Translations under genes and position numbers: made by a program
Notes under the pieces: generated by a model
What the model was told of the DNA's origin: nothing
The model's database searches: none
Seen by the model: the letters and a program-made list of their open reading frames with translations, nothing else
Assembly: GCA_017654935.2 (NCBI GenBank)
Contig: CM065690.1
Location: 31,059,752 to 31,123,751 of the forward strand
Direction of reading: 5' to 3'
From: Phymorhynchus buccinoides
Taxonomy: Eukaryota > Mollusca > Gastropoda > Neogastropoda > Raphitomidae
DNA length: 64,000 nt
Shown: positions 1 through 12,155 of the stretch, one piece after another
How positions within the stretch are numbered: position 1 is the first letter of the stretch
Layout: every line of letters begins with the position of its first letter

Positions 1-329
1 TCAAACTCACGGGTTTCACGTGTTTTCCCTCTTATACCTGGTAAGAAATCTTGTTTTGATCAGATTTGACTCCCATACTAATGCCCCCAATTTCAAAACG
101 AAATATCATTTTAAACAGCAGCCTCAACTTAAGTTGGGGACATTTGTATGTGGGTCACAGCTGCCTAGAAGAAAAAAAACAAGGGACTTAATCGTAGTGC
201 CTTAGTGTGTCTTTAAAAGAGAAAACAAATTGTTATTTATTGTCCTTTGTTCACCAAATTATCCTTTAAACGTTTGATGGATGGTTGGCTGTTGAAAAAA
301 AAATATAGACCATATTTGTTAATGTCCTT

Positions 330-830
330 TTCCTCGCCATAGTGGTAGAGTGGCTCAAGGTCATGTGTGGTACATAGTATTGATGGCCTTGACCTTGACT
401 TTTGACCTTGTCGTTGTCAGCGGTGGCTAGCTGTAGTCCAAAAACCGTTGGGCGTACATTCATCTAACCGTATACACATTCTTAATCAGTTTCACCCGAC
501 GATTGCAGTGGAAGACATTTTGAAGCTTGTTGATCTCTTGGCCTTTACCTTTGGCCTTGAGGAATTTAGTCTGTAAACCATTAGTCATACACCCATATAC
601 ATACTCTTGATCATCATCATTCAAGGAATGGAGTGGGGTATATTTTGAAGCTTGTTGACCTTGCTCTTGACTTTGAGGAGGATATAACCCATATAACTAT
701 AGCTGTTCTTGGTCAGCATCACCCAAGGATTGCAAGAGGAGACATCGTGAAGCTGGTTGACCTTGAAATTTGACCTTGGACATGTATAATTGTTTTTAGT
801 ACCTTTCACATTTCCACAGCTGCATCGCAT
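330..830. repeat. Degenerate tandem repeat rich in TGACCTTG
   Basis: Three or four old units of about 105-125 bp carry GAAGCTTGTTGACCTTG-like segments. TGACCTTG or its reverse complement recurs, including TCAAGGTCA near 355 and two close copies at about 389-410. No coding frame is supported. Confidence 0.6.
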
Positions 831-1336
831 TACCTCTTAATCAGTTAATCAGCATCAACCAAAATACGCAATGGGGGGGAGGGGGGTATGATCGAGGTGG
901 GTGGGGACACCGGGCAAAAGACTGCCGCTCAGCGAATGCTGCTGTCTGCCTGCCAATCTGTCTGTCTTTCTGTCTGTATCATTAGGCCTACTCTAAATCA
1001 CTGATTAAGCGACGCGCTCTCCAGGTGGGAGCAACCCGAATTTCACAAAAGACGCCTCTGTGACTATAAAGTACCTAATACATAATGCCTGCTGAACAGG
1101 TATCCAGGTGTTTATTCTTTGTTCAAGCACTAACATTCAAATGCTGTCAAATGGTCAAAGGGAAGCTGCAAGCAACTCCAGGTATTTGACAAAAGTAATC
1201 AAGAGTATTGTCCCTTTGACGAGACAGGGGACATGCAATCTCAGGGAAAATGGAGGATGGGGGTAGAAGAGCTACACCGCCAGGTACTGAGGTTTGCAAA
1301 TGCATCCGTTAGTGTGTTAGTTATGAATAATAATAG
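831..1336. other. Intergenic, no gene seen
   Basis: Holds a SINE tail (about 1005-1080: GCTCTCCAGGTGGGAGCAAC, then AAGTACCTAATAC) and otherwise unremarkable sequence without open frames. Confidence 0.6.
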
Positions 1337-1556
1337 TAGGGGAAGATGGGGTAAAAAGCGCATGGGCGGGTAAGAAGCCCACCCCAATTATCTCATGAAA
1401 TGAAGCAAATTTCAGTCTCATTTTGCCCATGAGACGAGCGTTAATGTCTAGCATTCGTCTCATGGGCAAATTTGACTGACATTTTCTTTTTATTTCATGA
1501 GATAATTGGGGTGGGCTTCTTACCCGCCCATGCGCTTTTTACCCCGTCTTCCCCTA
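1337..1556. mobile_element. 220-bp foldback MITE
   Basis: Arms of about 100 bp are inverted near-perfect copies, beginning TAGGGGAAGA and ending TCTTCCCCTA. A short loop lies around 1440. The ends begin with TA, so a TA target site is likely. Confidence 0.85.
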
Positions 1557-1898
1557 TGCAAACTGGTTTTCATGCATTTTGTGGGAGTGGGAAGCGGTAT
1601 GGGGGGATGGGATTTTGGGGGGATGGAGAGGGTGGGGGTGGAGGGAGTGGGAGGACATAACTCTGACCGGGTTCTCATTGTCACAATGCATTTCTAGTTG
1701 ATGTTCCATTCTCTCTTTACTTCTTGCACCCATTTCGGGACTACTTTTTTCCCGTTTTAATCGTTTCTTTGTTACTCAGATTATATTTTGTATGTTGTTG
1801 GCTTATTTTTCCAGAGATGCGTTTGCCCTTTTCTATTTTTGTCTCCTGTTGTTGGTTGTATTTGTCCTCTGCCTCCACTCCTTCCCTCGTGTTCTCAT

Positions 1899-1970
<72 letters not shown>
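1899..1970. repeat. (TC)n microsatellite
   Basis: Uninterrupted TC run of about 70 bp. The open frames across it are artefacts of the repeat. Confidence 0.98.
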
Positions 1971-1973
<3 letters not shown>

Positions 1974-2539
1974 TCTGTGGAATTGGCGAAGATGCAGTGG
2001 GACGTTTCACAAGGGCTAACGTTACGTTGCGCTCGCTCAAATCGGCGAAAACGGTCTAAGAAACCCCCTTTGTTTGCCGAAAGTTCGCGTGGCGTTTTGT
2101 TCTTGCCAAACACCGAGCAAGCGGCGAACTATCCGGAACTAGTAGGGGGTGAATACGTTTCTTGTTGTTGATTGGTCTATTAAAGTTTGTTTAAAATAAA
2201 ATTTAAAAAATATACCAATCAGACAAGAGCTTGTAATATTTTTCCACAAACGTTTTCTAAAGTGTTTCGTTTGGCGTAAGCGTTATTCGCGCGGCGAACG
2301 TTATCTAGAGAAACTCGACCCACATTTACACCCCCTCCTCCATTTATCGTTTCTTTCCATATTTTGTCTTTCACGATAATCATCTCCGTGCCAGTAAAAC
2401 CATTACAAGTGGAAGTGATCTGCGTACTTGCTGTGTCGGTGCACTTTTTTCTCAACGGTAGGTTTTCCTAACCGTGATCATGTAACATTGTTAACAAACG
2501 TTCTCATTGTCGTTTCTGGTTCATTGATAACTTGTATTA

Positions 2540-2730
2540 CAGTGGAACCTCCCTTATAAGACCTCCCATTATAAGACTCCCTTCCACATAAGACCTACTT
2601 CTCCGAGATATCGCCTTTCTTTGTAAGTATTAAAATTACCTCCCTTATAAGACCCCTCCCTTATAAGACCCCTCCCTTATAAGACCTCATTTTGGATGAT
2701 TTTTGAAGGTCGTATAAGGGAGGTTCAACA
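2540..2730. mobile_element. TA-target MITE (pogo-like ends), copy 1
   Basis: Begins TA|CAGTGGAACCTCCCTTATAA and ends with a degenerate inverse (AAGGGAGGTTCAAC). Related copies are at 17595, 25481, 31753 and 52222. Confidence 0.8.
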
Positions 2731-2924
2731 TTATAATTATTTCCCCTTCATATGTCATGCCTTGCTGAACTCTTCCATATCTTATTGTTGTCTTTAAAAA
2801 ATAAAATAAAAAGCTGTATTGATCTTGCAAACGTTTTGCTCTTTAAAACATTTCCCCCCCAGTCTTTGTCCTTTGCCGATCATACTTGTGTTGTTGTTGT
2901 TGTTGTTAGTACCCTGGCTAAAAG

Positions 2925-3095
2925 ACTCCAGTGATCGATCATCCCAACAGTCGAAGCACTTGAACACTATGGTACAAATGCACCAGCTAAGGATGAGAAC
3001 ATTACGTGTGTGACCATTTAAAAATAATTAAAATTAAAAAAATGTATTACCCCGCCACGTGGGCAGCCACACTCCGCACTTCGGAGGATTTTGCT
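2925..3095. repeat. Dispersed repeat fragment shared with 62930-63058
   Basis: GAACACTATGGTA, GGATGAGAACATTACGTGTG and GTGGGCAGCCAC occur in the same order at both places. It is probably part of a SINE; the class is not determined. Confidence 0.6.
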
Positions 3096-3228
3096 CTTCT
3101 TCGCCCATTGTTTATTGGCTTATGTTGTCTTCCACCTTTTCTTTTCTAACAGGGCGTTCTCTCTGTCTCACTGTCTCCCTTACTCTATGGATCTGTGTAC
3201 GTGCGTGTATGCGTGTGCTTCTTTTTTG

Positions 3229-3229
3229 T

Positions 3230-3305
<76 letters not shown>

Positions 3306-3320
3306 TGTTTTGTGTGTGTG

Positions 3321-3380
<60 letters not shown>

Positions 3381-3393
3381 ATGCGTATGCTTT

Positions 3394-3459
<66 letters not shown>

Positions 3460-3473
3460 CGTGTGCTTGTTTT

Positions 3474-3570
<97 letters not shown>

Positions 3571-3579
3571 ATGCGTATG

Positions 3580-3625
<46 letters not shown>

Positions 3626-3651
3626 CGCGCATGCGCGTGTGTGTGTGTGTG
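3229..3651. repeat. Compound (TG)n/(CG)n microsatellite
   Basis: About 420 bp of TG repeats with short interruptions, ending in a (GC)n run near 3617-3630. Long Cys/Val or His/Thr reading frames here are artefacts. Confidence 0.98.
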
Positions 3652-5076
3652 TTTCCAATTCCAAGTGCATAACAGAAAGAAGTGCAAAGAATAAATAATC
3701 AGGTCAGGTCCTATTAATTTGTAGTCTATTTTCAACCCACAGTCTTCGGCGTCGGGTAGTCTGGTGCACTATATATAGCGCTTCTTCAATTAGCTGCATT
3801 GGTAACACTGTCACATCATTTACTGTTGCTCTTTTACACTCAGAAAGAGATAGATAAGGGGGGGGGGGGGGGGGGATACACGTACATGTATACAGTCAGG
3901 GATACAGACAGATCCCTACATAAAAGAGAAACAGGCACAGCAAAGAAAAAACGAACGCACACACATGATTAGCATAGCCAACAACAAAAAATCATTTGAC
4001 TTCACATGACCGACAGAGACAAAAATCATCTGGGGAGGGGAAGGGGGGAAAATCAAGGATATGACAGAATATCTACTTACGTCCATTCCAAGCAGAACAG
4101 TCAGTGAAAACAATAGTTTGTTGTTGCTTACGTTGATGTTATATTTTTTTTTTTTTTTTTTTTCCCTGTGGCCATTTTTGCAATTATCGAAGCTGAAGAA
4201 TCACCATAGATATTATAATTTGTAAAGAACAGAATTCTAAAGTATGACAGGCTAAGTATTTTATTGAAAGCAATGCAAAGCATTGTTAGCAATGCCGCTT
4301 AAAACAACAATCATTAAAGCGAACTCATGTGGATTTATTATTTTTACTATAAAATATATGAACTGTGAAAAGATATGAATACCATTTTTTTACAAGAAGA
4401 AGAAAGACAAGAAGAAGGCTTGGTGGAACGAAAGTTTGGTAACGATTGCAATATTTGGTGTGTGGTTGCTTTTGTTTTTTACTGAACACAACATTTTCCG
4501 CATAAAGTGATTAGATCTTCCCAAGAAACACAATTTTAAAAAGGATGCACAAACTAATAACCATACACAAAAATGGTGCATTAACAATTCTTAAAAAAAA
4601 AAAAATTGTCAAAAGATAGATTTTGTTTGCTTATACACTAAAGGAAAATTACAGCAAATGATTTATGAAAGAACTAACAAAAGAAGTTTGTGCAGGAAAA
4701 TAATTTTCAATTCCAATTTGGCTGTCGTATTTACTGACGGTGGGTTTTTTCCTCCAGAAATTCATGGAAATCAATGTTATTGTTTTCCAGTAGTGGTCAA
4801 AGAAACGTGCAATGACGCATAATATGCCTTTGCACCGCCAAACAAGTATCAGTTCATAAAAGAGCGTCTAAAACAAAATTCTCAAAAGTTGCGTAAGTAT
4901 GTAGATAAAAACAATTATATTATTCACTGTTATAGTTTGTAGTATCTTTTCAAACCGAAAAGCATATCTTTTAACACAAATAAACGCCTATAAAAAAAAA
5001 TACCGAAAAAACCCATCGACGTAACCGGGTAACCTGAACCTTTTGACCTGCATCGACCTTTGTTTTACGCGCAGTT
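3652..5076. other. Intergenic, no gene seen
   Basis: AT-rich sequence with a poly-G run at 3858-3875 and a poly-T run near 4146. No coding signal. It may contain the 3' UTR of the unrecognised gene at its right end. Confidence 0.6.
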
Positions 5077-5562
5077 TCATGCGCCGCTTGATCTCTTCGT
5101 GCGCTGTTCCATACGCCCTCGCCAACGGAACCACGCGCCCCTCGCACGCCTGACGTAGCTGAACAGACGACGATGCGCGAGGGACCAAGGCCTCCTGCGA
5201 GCTAAAGGCAACGGCGAACCACCACCTTCTTCAGGATGGGAGAGAGTTCCCGTAAAGTGGGGCGGGGCAAGAGGAAGAGGAAGACTGTAGTAGTTCAGGC
5301 GATCCGAGGGCAAGAGCGACCACAGGGCGTTGTCACCTAGGGCGAACATGTCCACTGGCTGGGTGGTGTTCATAAGGGCGGGGGTGGTTGTAGCAGTAGT
5401 ACGTGTGCTGGTTACAGTGCGGGTTGGGGTGGTGATGGCGAAGGTGACGGTCGACGGGGTGATGGTGGTAAGGGGGCCATGGTTGATGCCTGATGGGGAA
5501 GAAGGCTGGGAAGTGGTGGTGGTGGTGGTGGTGCTGGTGCTGGGGAAGATGCTTGTAAGAAG
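5077..5562 (-). CDS. Unrecognised gene, putative last exon
   Basis: Acceptor TTTTCACAG, phase 0, open for 161 codons to TGA at 5077-5079. It encodes a Thr/Ser/Pro-rich stretch that could be O-glycosylated or disordered. Then comes a segment with coding-like codons ([20 protein letters not shown]) and a basic end. No canonical AATAAA is evident soon after the stop. Confidence 0.55.
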   Translation of the reverse strand, partial: LLTSIFPSTSTTTTTTTSQPSSPSGINHGPLTTITPSTVTFAITTPTRTVTSTRTTATTTPALMNTTQPVDMFALGDNALWSLLPSDRLNYYSLPLPLAPPHFTGTLSHPEEGGGSPLPLARRRPWSLAHRRLFSYVRRARGAWFRWRGRMEQRTKRSSGA

Positions 5563-5598
5563 CTGTGAAAACAGTGGGAATTATTTCTATGATTCTGT

Positions 5599-5644
<46 letters not shown>

Positions 5645-5648
5645 GTGT

Positions 5649-5742
<94 letters not shown>

Positions 5743-5851
5743 AGGATGAAAAAAGCTTTGTCAGCTTACTTTTTAACCCTCAATAAAGATCATTTTGACT
5801 TGAACTGACTTCACACACACACACACACACACACACATACATACACACCCA

Positions 5852-5882
<31 letters not shown>

Positions 5883-5938
5883 GCGCGCGCGCGCACACAC
5901 ACGTGCGCACGCACGCACACGCACACACGCACGCACAC

Positions 5939-5980
<42 letters not shown>

Positions 5981-8900
5981 ACACGCACGCGCGCGCGCGC
6001 GCGCGTCATGCTCGTTTACTAATTCACTCAATTAACTCAATAAATGAAGCTCAACTAAATTCAACCAATGAATCAATAATTTTGCCTTGGATGGTGAAAG
6101 ATGGTATATACACAATGACCTACCCTGTTCAGAACGTTATCACTCCCACCCTCGCGAACTACCTCCTCTTTTTCCTTCACCTTTTCCTTCTCATCCTTCT
6201 CTTTTTCCTCCTGCTTATTCTCCTCTGCTTCCTTCTTAACCTCCAGTTGCCCACAGATGCTTTCTGTGGCCAGCACAGGACACAGCGACGGGAGCGGCCT
6301 TGCGGAAGAAGCGTGCTGGACAACGACGTTAGACATGGTGGTGGCCAATATCACAGCGGCTGAGGCCATCACCAGAGACCCGATCACATCGATCCCCGAG
6401 CACTCGTCTCCTTCCCCAGTTGCTGGAGGGCGCGTCACTTCTGGAGACAGCATAAGACCTGACCCTTCGTTCGGGATTTCGGGTTCTCCGTTAGGAGACC
6501 TCGCCTTTGCCGTCGATGGCTGGGCAGGTTTTGCGTTTCTGTTCCGGTCTTCTTCTTCTTCATCCTTCTCGTGGAAGTCTTCAGGGGGCTGACGGTTGCC
6601 TTGGAAGTAACCGCTGAAAAAGGATCTCGCTGCTCTAACTCTGCTTTTCCAGTTTGTGGACAAGCGGTAAGAGTTTTGCGCAGTGGGTTCCACTGTGAGT
6701 CTGTTGTAGTGGCCTTGATGGTGGTGATTGTCTGGGCGGTTTGAAGCATGAAGTTGTTCTGACTGGGTATCACGATCCTGACAAACGTCATCTTGTGAAC
6801 TAGGGAGGTTTCTAAAGATCGGAGACAATCTAGCCTCAGATTTGGCCAGGGACGATCCTCCTTTTTCTGGGTCTCCCCCTGCGTTGCAGTTCACATTGTA
6901 ATGCCATGTCTGACCAGGCTTGATCTCGTTGCCCCATGCTGACGGTCTTGCCTCAGCAAAATCTTCACAAACATGAGAAACAGCCTCTTGAATCTCTGGA
7001 TTTTGAGCTTTTAATTTCCGCTTCAAACTGTTTCCTCGCTCCCATGTTTGGAATGAAAGTGTCTTGTTGATCCGGACCCTTTCGTTAGCTTTGTTGACTT
7101 CCATTTCCCTATCACATGGAAGCAGATGCAGACATTTTTCTTTCTGCCTCTCCACTTCATCTGAACAATCCTCTCCCGCAGATAATGAGGAGTGCAACTG
7201 TATGACAGGTAGTGACACGTTGTGGCTATTCTGTTCCATCTTCTGTGCACAACCATAGCTTTCATTCCCAGGTATACGGTTAAACTGGCCGCTGATGTTG
7301 TTGCTATTACTGTTACCATTGTTTTCCCTATTTCTGATGGATTGGCTGAGGTAAGAGTTGGTGTGATGACGGGATAACCAGTTGTATCGGTTGTTGATGC
7401 TTTTCTTGACACAACTGAGAATCCCATTCATGATGGGTTCATCTAGGTTGATGTTGCTGATGTTGTTGTTATTGCTGTTGTGATCCCAACTGTTGATGGG
7501 TTCACTGAGGTAGTGGTTGATGTTGCTGATGTTGTTGTTATTGCTGTTGTGATCCCAAATGTTGATGGGTTCACTGAGGTAGTGGTTGATGTTGCTGATG
7601 TTGTTGTTATTGCTGTTGTGGTCCCAACTGTTGATGGATTCACTGAGGTAGTGGTTGATGTTGCTGATGCTTCCCAGGCTGATCTCATCCAGCGGTGTGT
7701 GGCGGAAGCGACGATGGCGGTTGTACCCTCGGCGGCTGGTGTGTTCGGCTGACTGAAAGTACAAGGAGTTCTTGGTAAGTAGACTTACATACGTGTACGT
7801 AAAATCCAAACAACTTTATCATCCAACAACAAAATTAAATGCGATGCCGATTTTCCAATTACAGATACAAAAACAAGCAGGGCTCCCAGGGACCCCCATT
7901 TGGGGGGTGAAACACTAAAATTCTCAAGGACCCTCTAAACGAATGTGCAGGGGGTCCCAGGGATGCACTAGAAAAAATATTTTTAGCATGTGTAATGCCA
8001 CTGGGACCCTCTATCCTGCCTCTAGGACTCTCTATGCTGTAAGTGAAGGAGTCCCTGGGACCACTTGTTTTGTGGGACGATTGGGAGCCCTGACAAGTAC
8101 AAACAGGTATTTTCAAACTTGAGGTTAATCGTTCACTCTGTGAAACAGAGGGGGGGGGGGGGGGGTTAAGCAAAATTAGCCTAGTATGCATAAGCAGAAC
8201 TAATAGACCTACGTCTAAACATACCAAATTGCCACGCTGTTGTTTTCCGTGCATGCATATATTTCAAACAGTGACATAAGCACAAGTAGCCAAAAGAACA
8301 ACCTCTGGCTGAGAATCCAAAATATCCCTGTTATTATATAAAATTGAGTGCAAAACCATAAAATACAACACTTGATATTTGCAAAGTTTTTTTTATTTAT
8401 CAATGCAAATATGGACAAAAGCTACCAAATCTATGCAGCTTTCTGTATTACTTAAAGACAAGATATCAAATTGAAAAATATATTGCATATATGAATATGG
8501 AATACCAAGCGTTTTCTGAGAAGTGGCGGTTATATCTGCCATTAATGGATTTATAGTTGATATAAAACAAAACTGCTTCTTTGTTCCTGTTTCTGGGGGG
8601 AAAGCTTTGGGAATATAAAATGCTTTTCTCTGTGACAAACCTATATGTCCTCTGCCTTCATTATTTGTTTACCGAGGTTATCCTTTCATTAATAATTACA
8701 TATTATTCATATTCATATACTGTTTCTTAATATTCCTTTATTAAAGCAACATTCTATTCCTATGTTGAGGAATATATAAAGATATACAATATGTACATTA
8801 TTGTTTGTTGATATGTTGCTGACATTACCATGTCTCAAACACTTTTTTGTTGTTGTTTGAATTATGCTATGTTCCTTGGAGAGAAAAAAAATAAAGAGAA

Positions 8901-9628
8901 AAAAAACCCACCAAAAACACACTTGCCTGATTGACGTTACTGTTGGGGTTGTTGCTGTCAGCAGCAGCAGCAGCAGCATTGGCAGCAGCATTGAGGAAGT
9001 CCACTCTCAACAGCATCATCTGCTGGATGCGGCCCGGCTGGTGGAAGATGGCGATGGGGCCCACCTCGAAGTCACCGTGCCGGGAACGGTTGGTGGCAGA
9101 CATTTCTGGAAGGCCTGGTGCAGATACAATAAGGGTATCATAACTCTTTTGTTAAAACTGGTGGTATTAGTGATGATAATGGTGGTATAGTGGTGATTTG
9201 GTTTTCAGTGTTTTTCAAGGTTAAATAATGACAATAGCTGTGTTCTCACTTCGCTCTCTCTTTGTTGAAACTGGTGGTATTAGTGATGATAATGGTGGTA
9301 TAGTGGTGATTTCGTTTTCAGTGTTTTTCAAGGTTAAATAATGACAATAGCTGTGTTCTCACTTCGCTCTCTCTTTGTTGAAACTGGTGGTATTAGTGAT
9401 GATAATGATGGTATAGTGGTGATTTCGTTTCCAATGTTTTTCAAGGTTAAATAATGACAATAGCTGTGTTCTCACTTCTCTCTCTCTTTGTTAAAACTGG
9501 TGGTATTAGTGATGATAATGATGATATAGTGGTGATTTCGTTTTCAGTGTTTTTAAAGGTTAAATAATGACAATAGCTGTGTTCTTGCTTCTCTCTCTCT
9601 CTCTTCTGCCCGTCTCTGTTTTGGCCTG

Positions 9629-9707
<79 letters not shown>

Positions 9708-10944
9708 ATTCCTCTTTCTTGATCTGTCTTTGTCTCTGTCCCCTGATTATATATCCTTCTGTTTCTCTTTCTCAACCTGATTTTCCCCAACAAACTCTCG
9801 ACTCGACAGTCTGAGACAGTTAACAAAAATGGACGCATGGTAAGGTGGGGCAAAAAGGCCAAAACATCTGTTTTAGCATTTATTGCCACTTGACTTGTGT
9901 ACAAATGATTCTGTCAAATTGTAAACGGTTAGGCTATGTTGTAGTGTGATTGGGCCTCTATCATTTACATCTAACACAAAATGTCTGTAGGTCGAAAGAG
10001 AAGAGAAAAAGGATTTTCTTTCCTTAGGGAGGGAGGGGAGAAGGGGGGGTTGGTGGGCGTTTTTCCCCCACCTTACCATACATGCCAGGGCTCACAAGGA
10101 CCCCCATTTGGGGGTATATGAAGCACTACAATTCTAAAGGACCTTGTAAAAGAATGTGCAGGGGGTCCCAGGGATGCAAAAGAAAAATTCTTTTTAGCAT
10201 TCGCAATACCACTAGGACCCTCTATCCCGCCTCTAGGACCCTCTATTCTGTAAGTGAAGCAGTCCCTGGGACTCCTTGTTTTGCGGGACGATTGGGAGCC
10301 CTGCATGTTTTGATTCAGTTCTACTCGTTCAATTCGTACCCTTTTTTCGGCTGAGGTTGGAGCGCCTGCGTCGCAGGGAGTTGAGGGAGACGAGGATGGC
10401 CAGTGTTGGTTCCACGCACTCCAGCCACACGGAGGCCGGCAGCCCGTCCACCAGTGGTTCCAGACAATGGGCGGGGTCTGTCCACAGCTTGCTGGGTTCC
10501 ATCACAATCCCCCCTCTTTCCCTTCCCTGCTGATAAGGGACGGTGGTACTAGTAGTGGTTGCAGTGTTGGCGTTCGCTTTTCTAGTACCCTTCACGCCAT
10601 CCTGAATGGTTGGCGTGCAAATTAACATTATTGAAGAAATAACAAAAAGGTCGTTGGACATTAGACTTTACCAATATCATTAATGAAACATGGTACTGGT
10701 ATCCACACGCAACATCAAACATAACGTCGGATCCTTCAATGGGGACTTAAAGCAAGTCTGACCCGTGCGCTTTACGCACATGAAAAGAACACGGCAGACA
10801 AAAGTCGATAACAGCAGGGAGACATACCACTACCTCATACTCGTATGAACCAAATTGATAGCTAGGTTTCCAAGGTTGCTTGTTTTTGTTCTTTTGTAAA
10901 CAAGTTTGTTCCTTAACTTCACACTACGAACAAACAAATAAATT

Positions 10945-11019
<75 letters not shown>

Positions 11020-11962
11020 GTGCGCGCGCAGAGCTGAGAGAAATTGGCGTGAAAATGTCCGCATGCTATACAACATACATGCATATATATGTATATTACA
11101 CTATGAATGGATGGGTGGATGGATTGACAGATAATTGGGCCGATGGATATAGATGGTTGGATCAATGGTTGGATGGATTCATGGATTCAATAAATCAATC
11201 CATCGATTAATCCATGACCCAACCCGCACACACATTCCGCACAAACCTTGGTGTAATAAGATGCCACAGGTCTCTTACTGCAAGCCCTCAGCTCGTCGTT
11301 GGAAAACCCGTAACCGATCGTCAGCACTGGGACGCTCGCACGTGAATCGCGGAACTCCAGCAGTCCCTCAGCAAAGAGGGCCATCTCCAATTGCCCGAAG
11401 GAATCCATAACTGCCCCTCCTCTTCTTCCTCTTCCTCCTCCTCCGCCTCTTCCTCTTTCTCTATCAGGCAGAGCTTCAAGGTTGTTGTTATCGCAAAGTT
11501 CTAGGTTATCGGGGTCAAGATCGAGGTCGAGGTCACAGAATTGGCGGGTCTTTCTGACGCTGAGAAGAACGACGGGCGCGTGGTTGTTGTCTGGATCGAC
11601 CGTACCTTTACTGGTGGGGGTGGTGGTAGTAGTAGTAGACGGGATGGCGGGTGAGTGGTGGTGGTGCTGGTGGTGATAGCGGTGCCCTGAGCTGGATGGA
11701 AAGAAGAAGAAGAAGAAGTAGAGGCAGGATGGGATGGGGTAGAGACTGAGTGGAGGGGGGGGGGGGGTGATAAGGATAGTTGCAAGGTTGGTATTAGTGT
11801 TGTTTTGCAGTGTCACTTTTAACTGATGTTGTTACTGTTGTTGCTCAAGGTGGTGTGGTTGTTGTCTTTGTTGTTGTTTTTATAGGGACTTTTTGTTGTT
11901 GTAGTTTTTAATTTTGTCGCTTAGGTGGGTGGGTGGAAGTGGCAATGAATAGGTGAAATGTC

Positions 11963-12046
<84 letters not shown>

Positions 12047-12095
12047 AGCTCTCTCTCTCTCAGAGCTCTCTCTCTCTCAGAGCTCTCTCTTTCAG

Positions 12096-12155
<60 letters not shown>

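Noticed and set aside
3059..3735. Long Cys/Val and His/Thr reading frames on both strands
   Set aside because: They are translations of a TG/CA microsatellite. All frames are open because the repeat has no stop codons.
6073..6123. Stop at 6073-6075 as the end of the unrecognised gene
   Set aside because: A good donor (AGG|GTAGGT) precedes it, and an in-phase, coding-like exon follows at 5562. Retained-intron forms remain possible.
11279..11691. Alternative shorter exon 3 of the unrecognised gene ending at GTAAGA
   Set aside because: The donor is stronger, but the resulting phase does not fit either visible acceptor of exon 4. Kept as an open alternative only.
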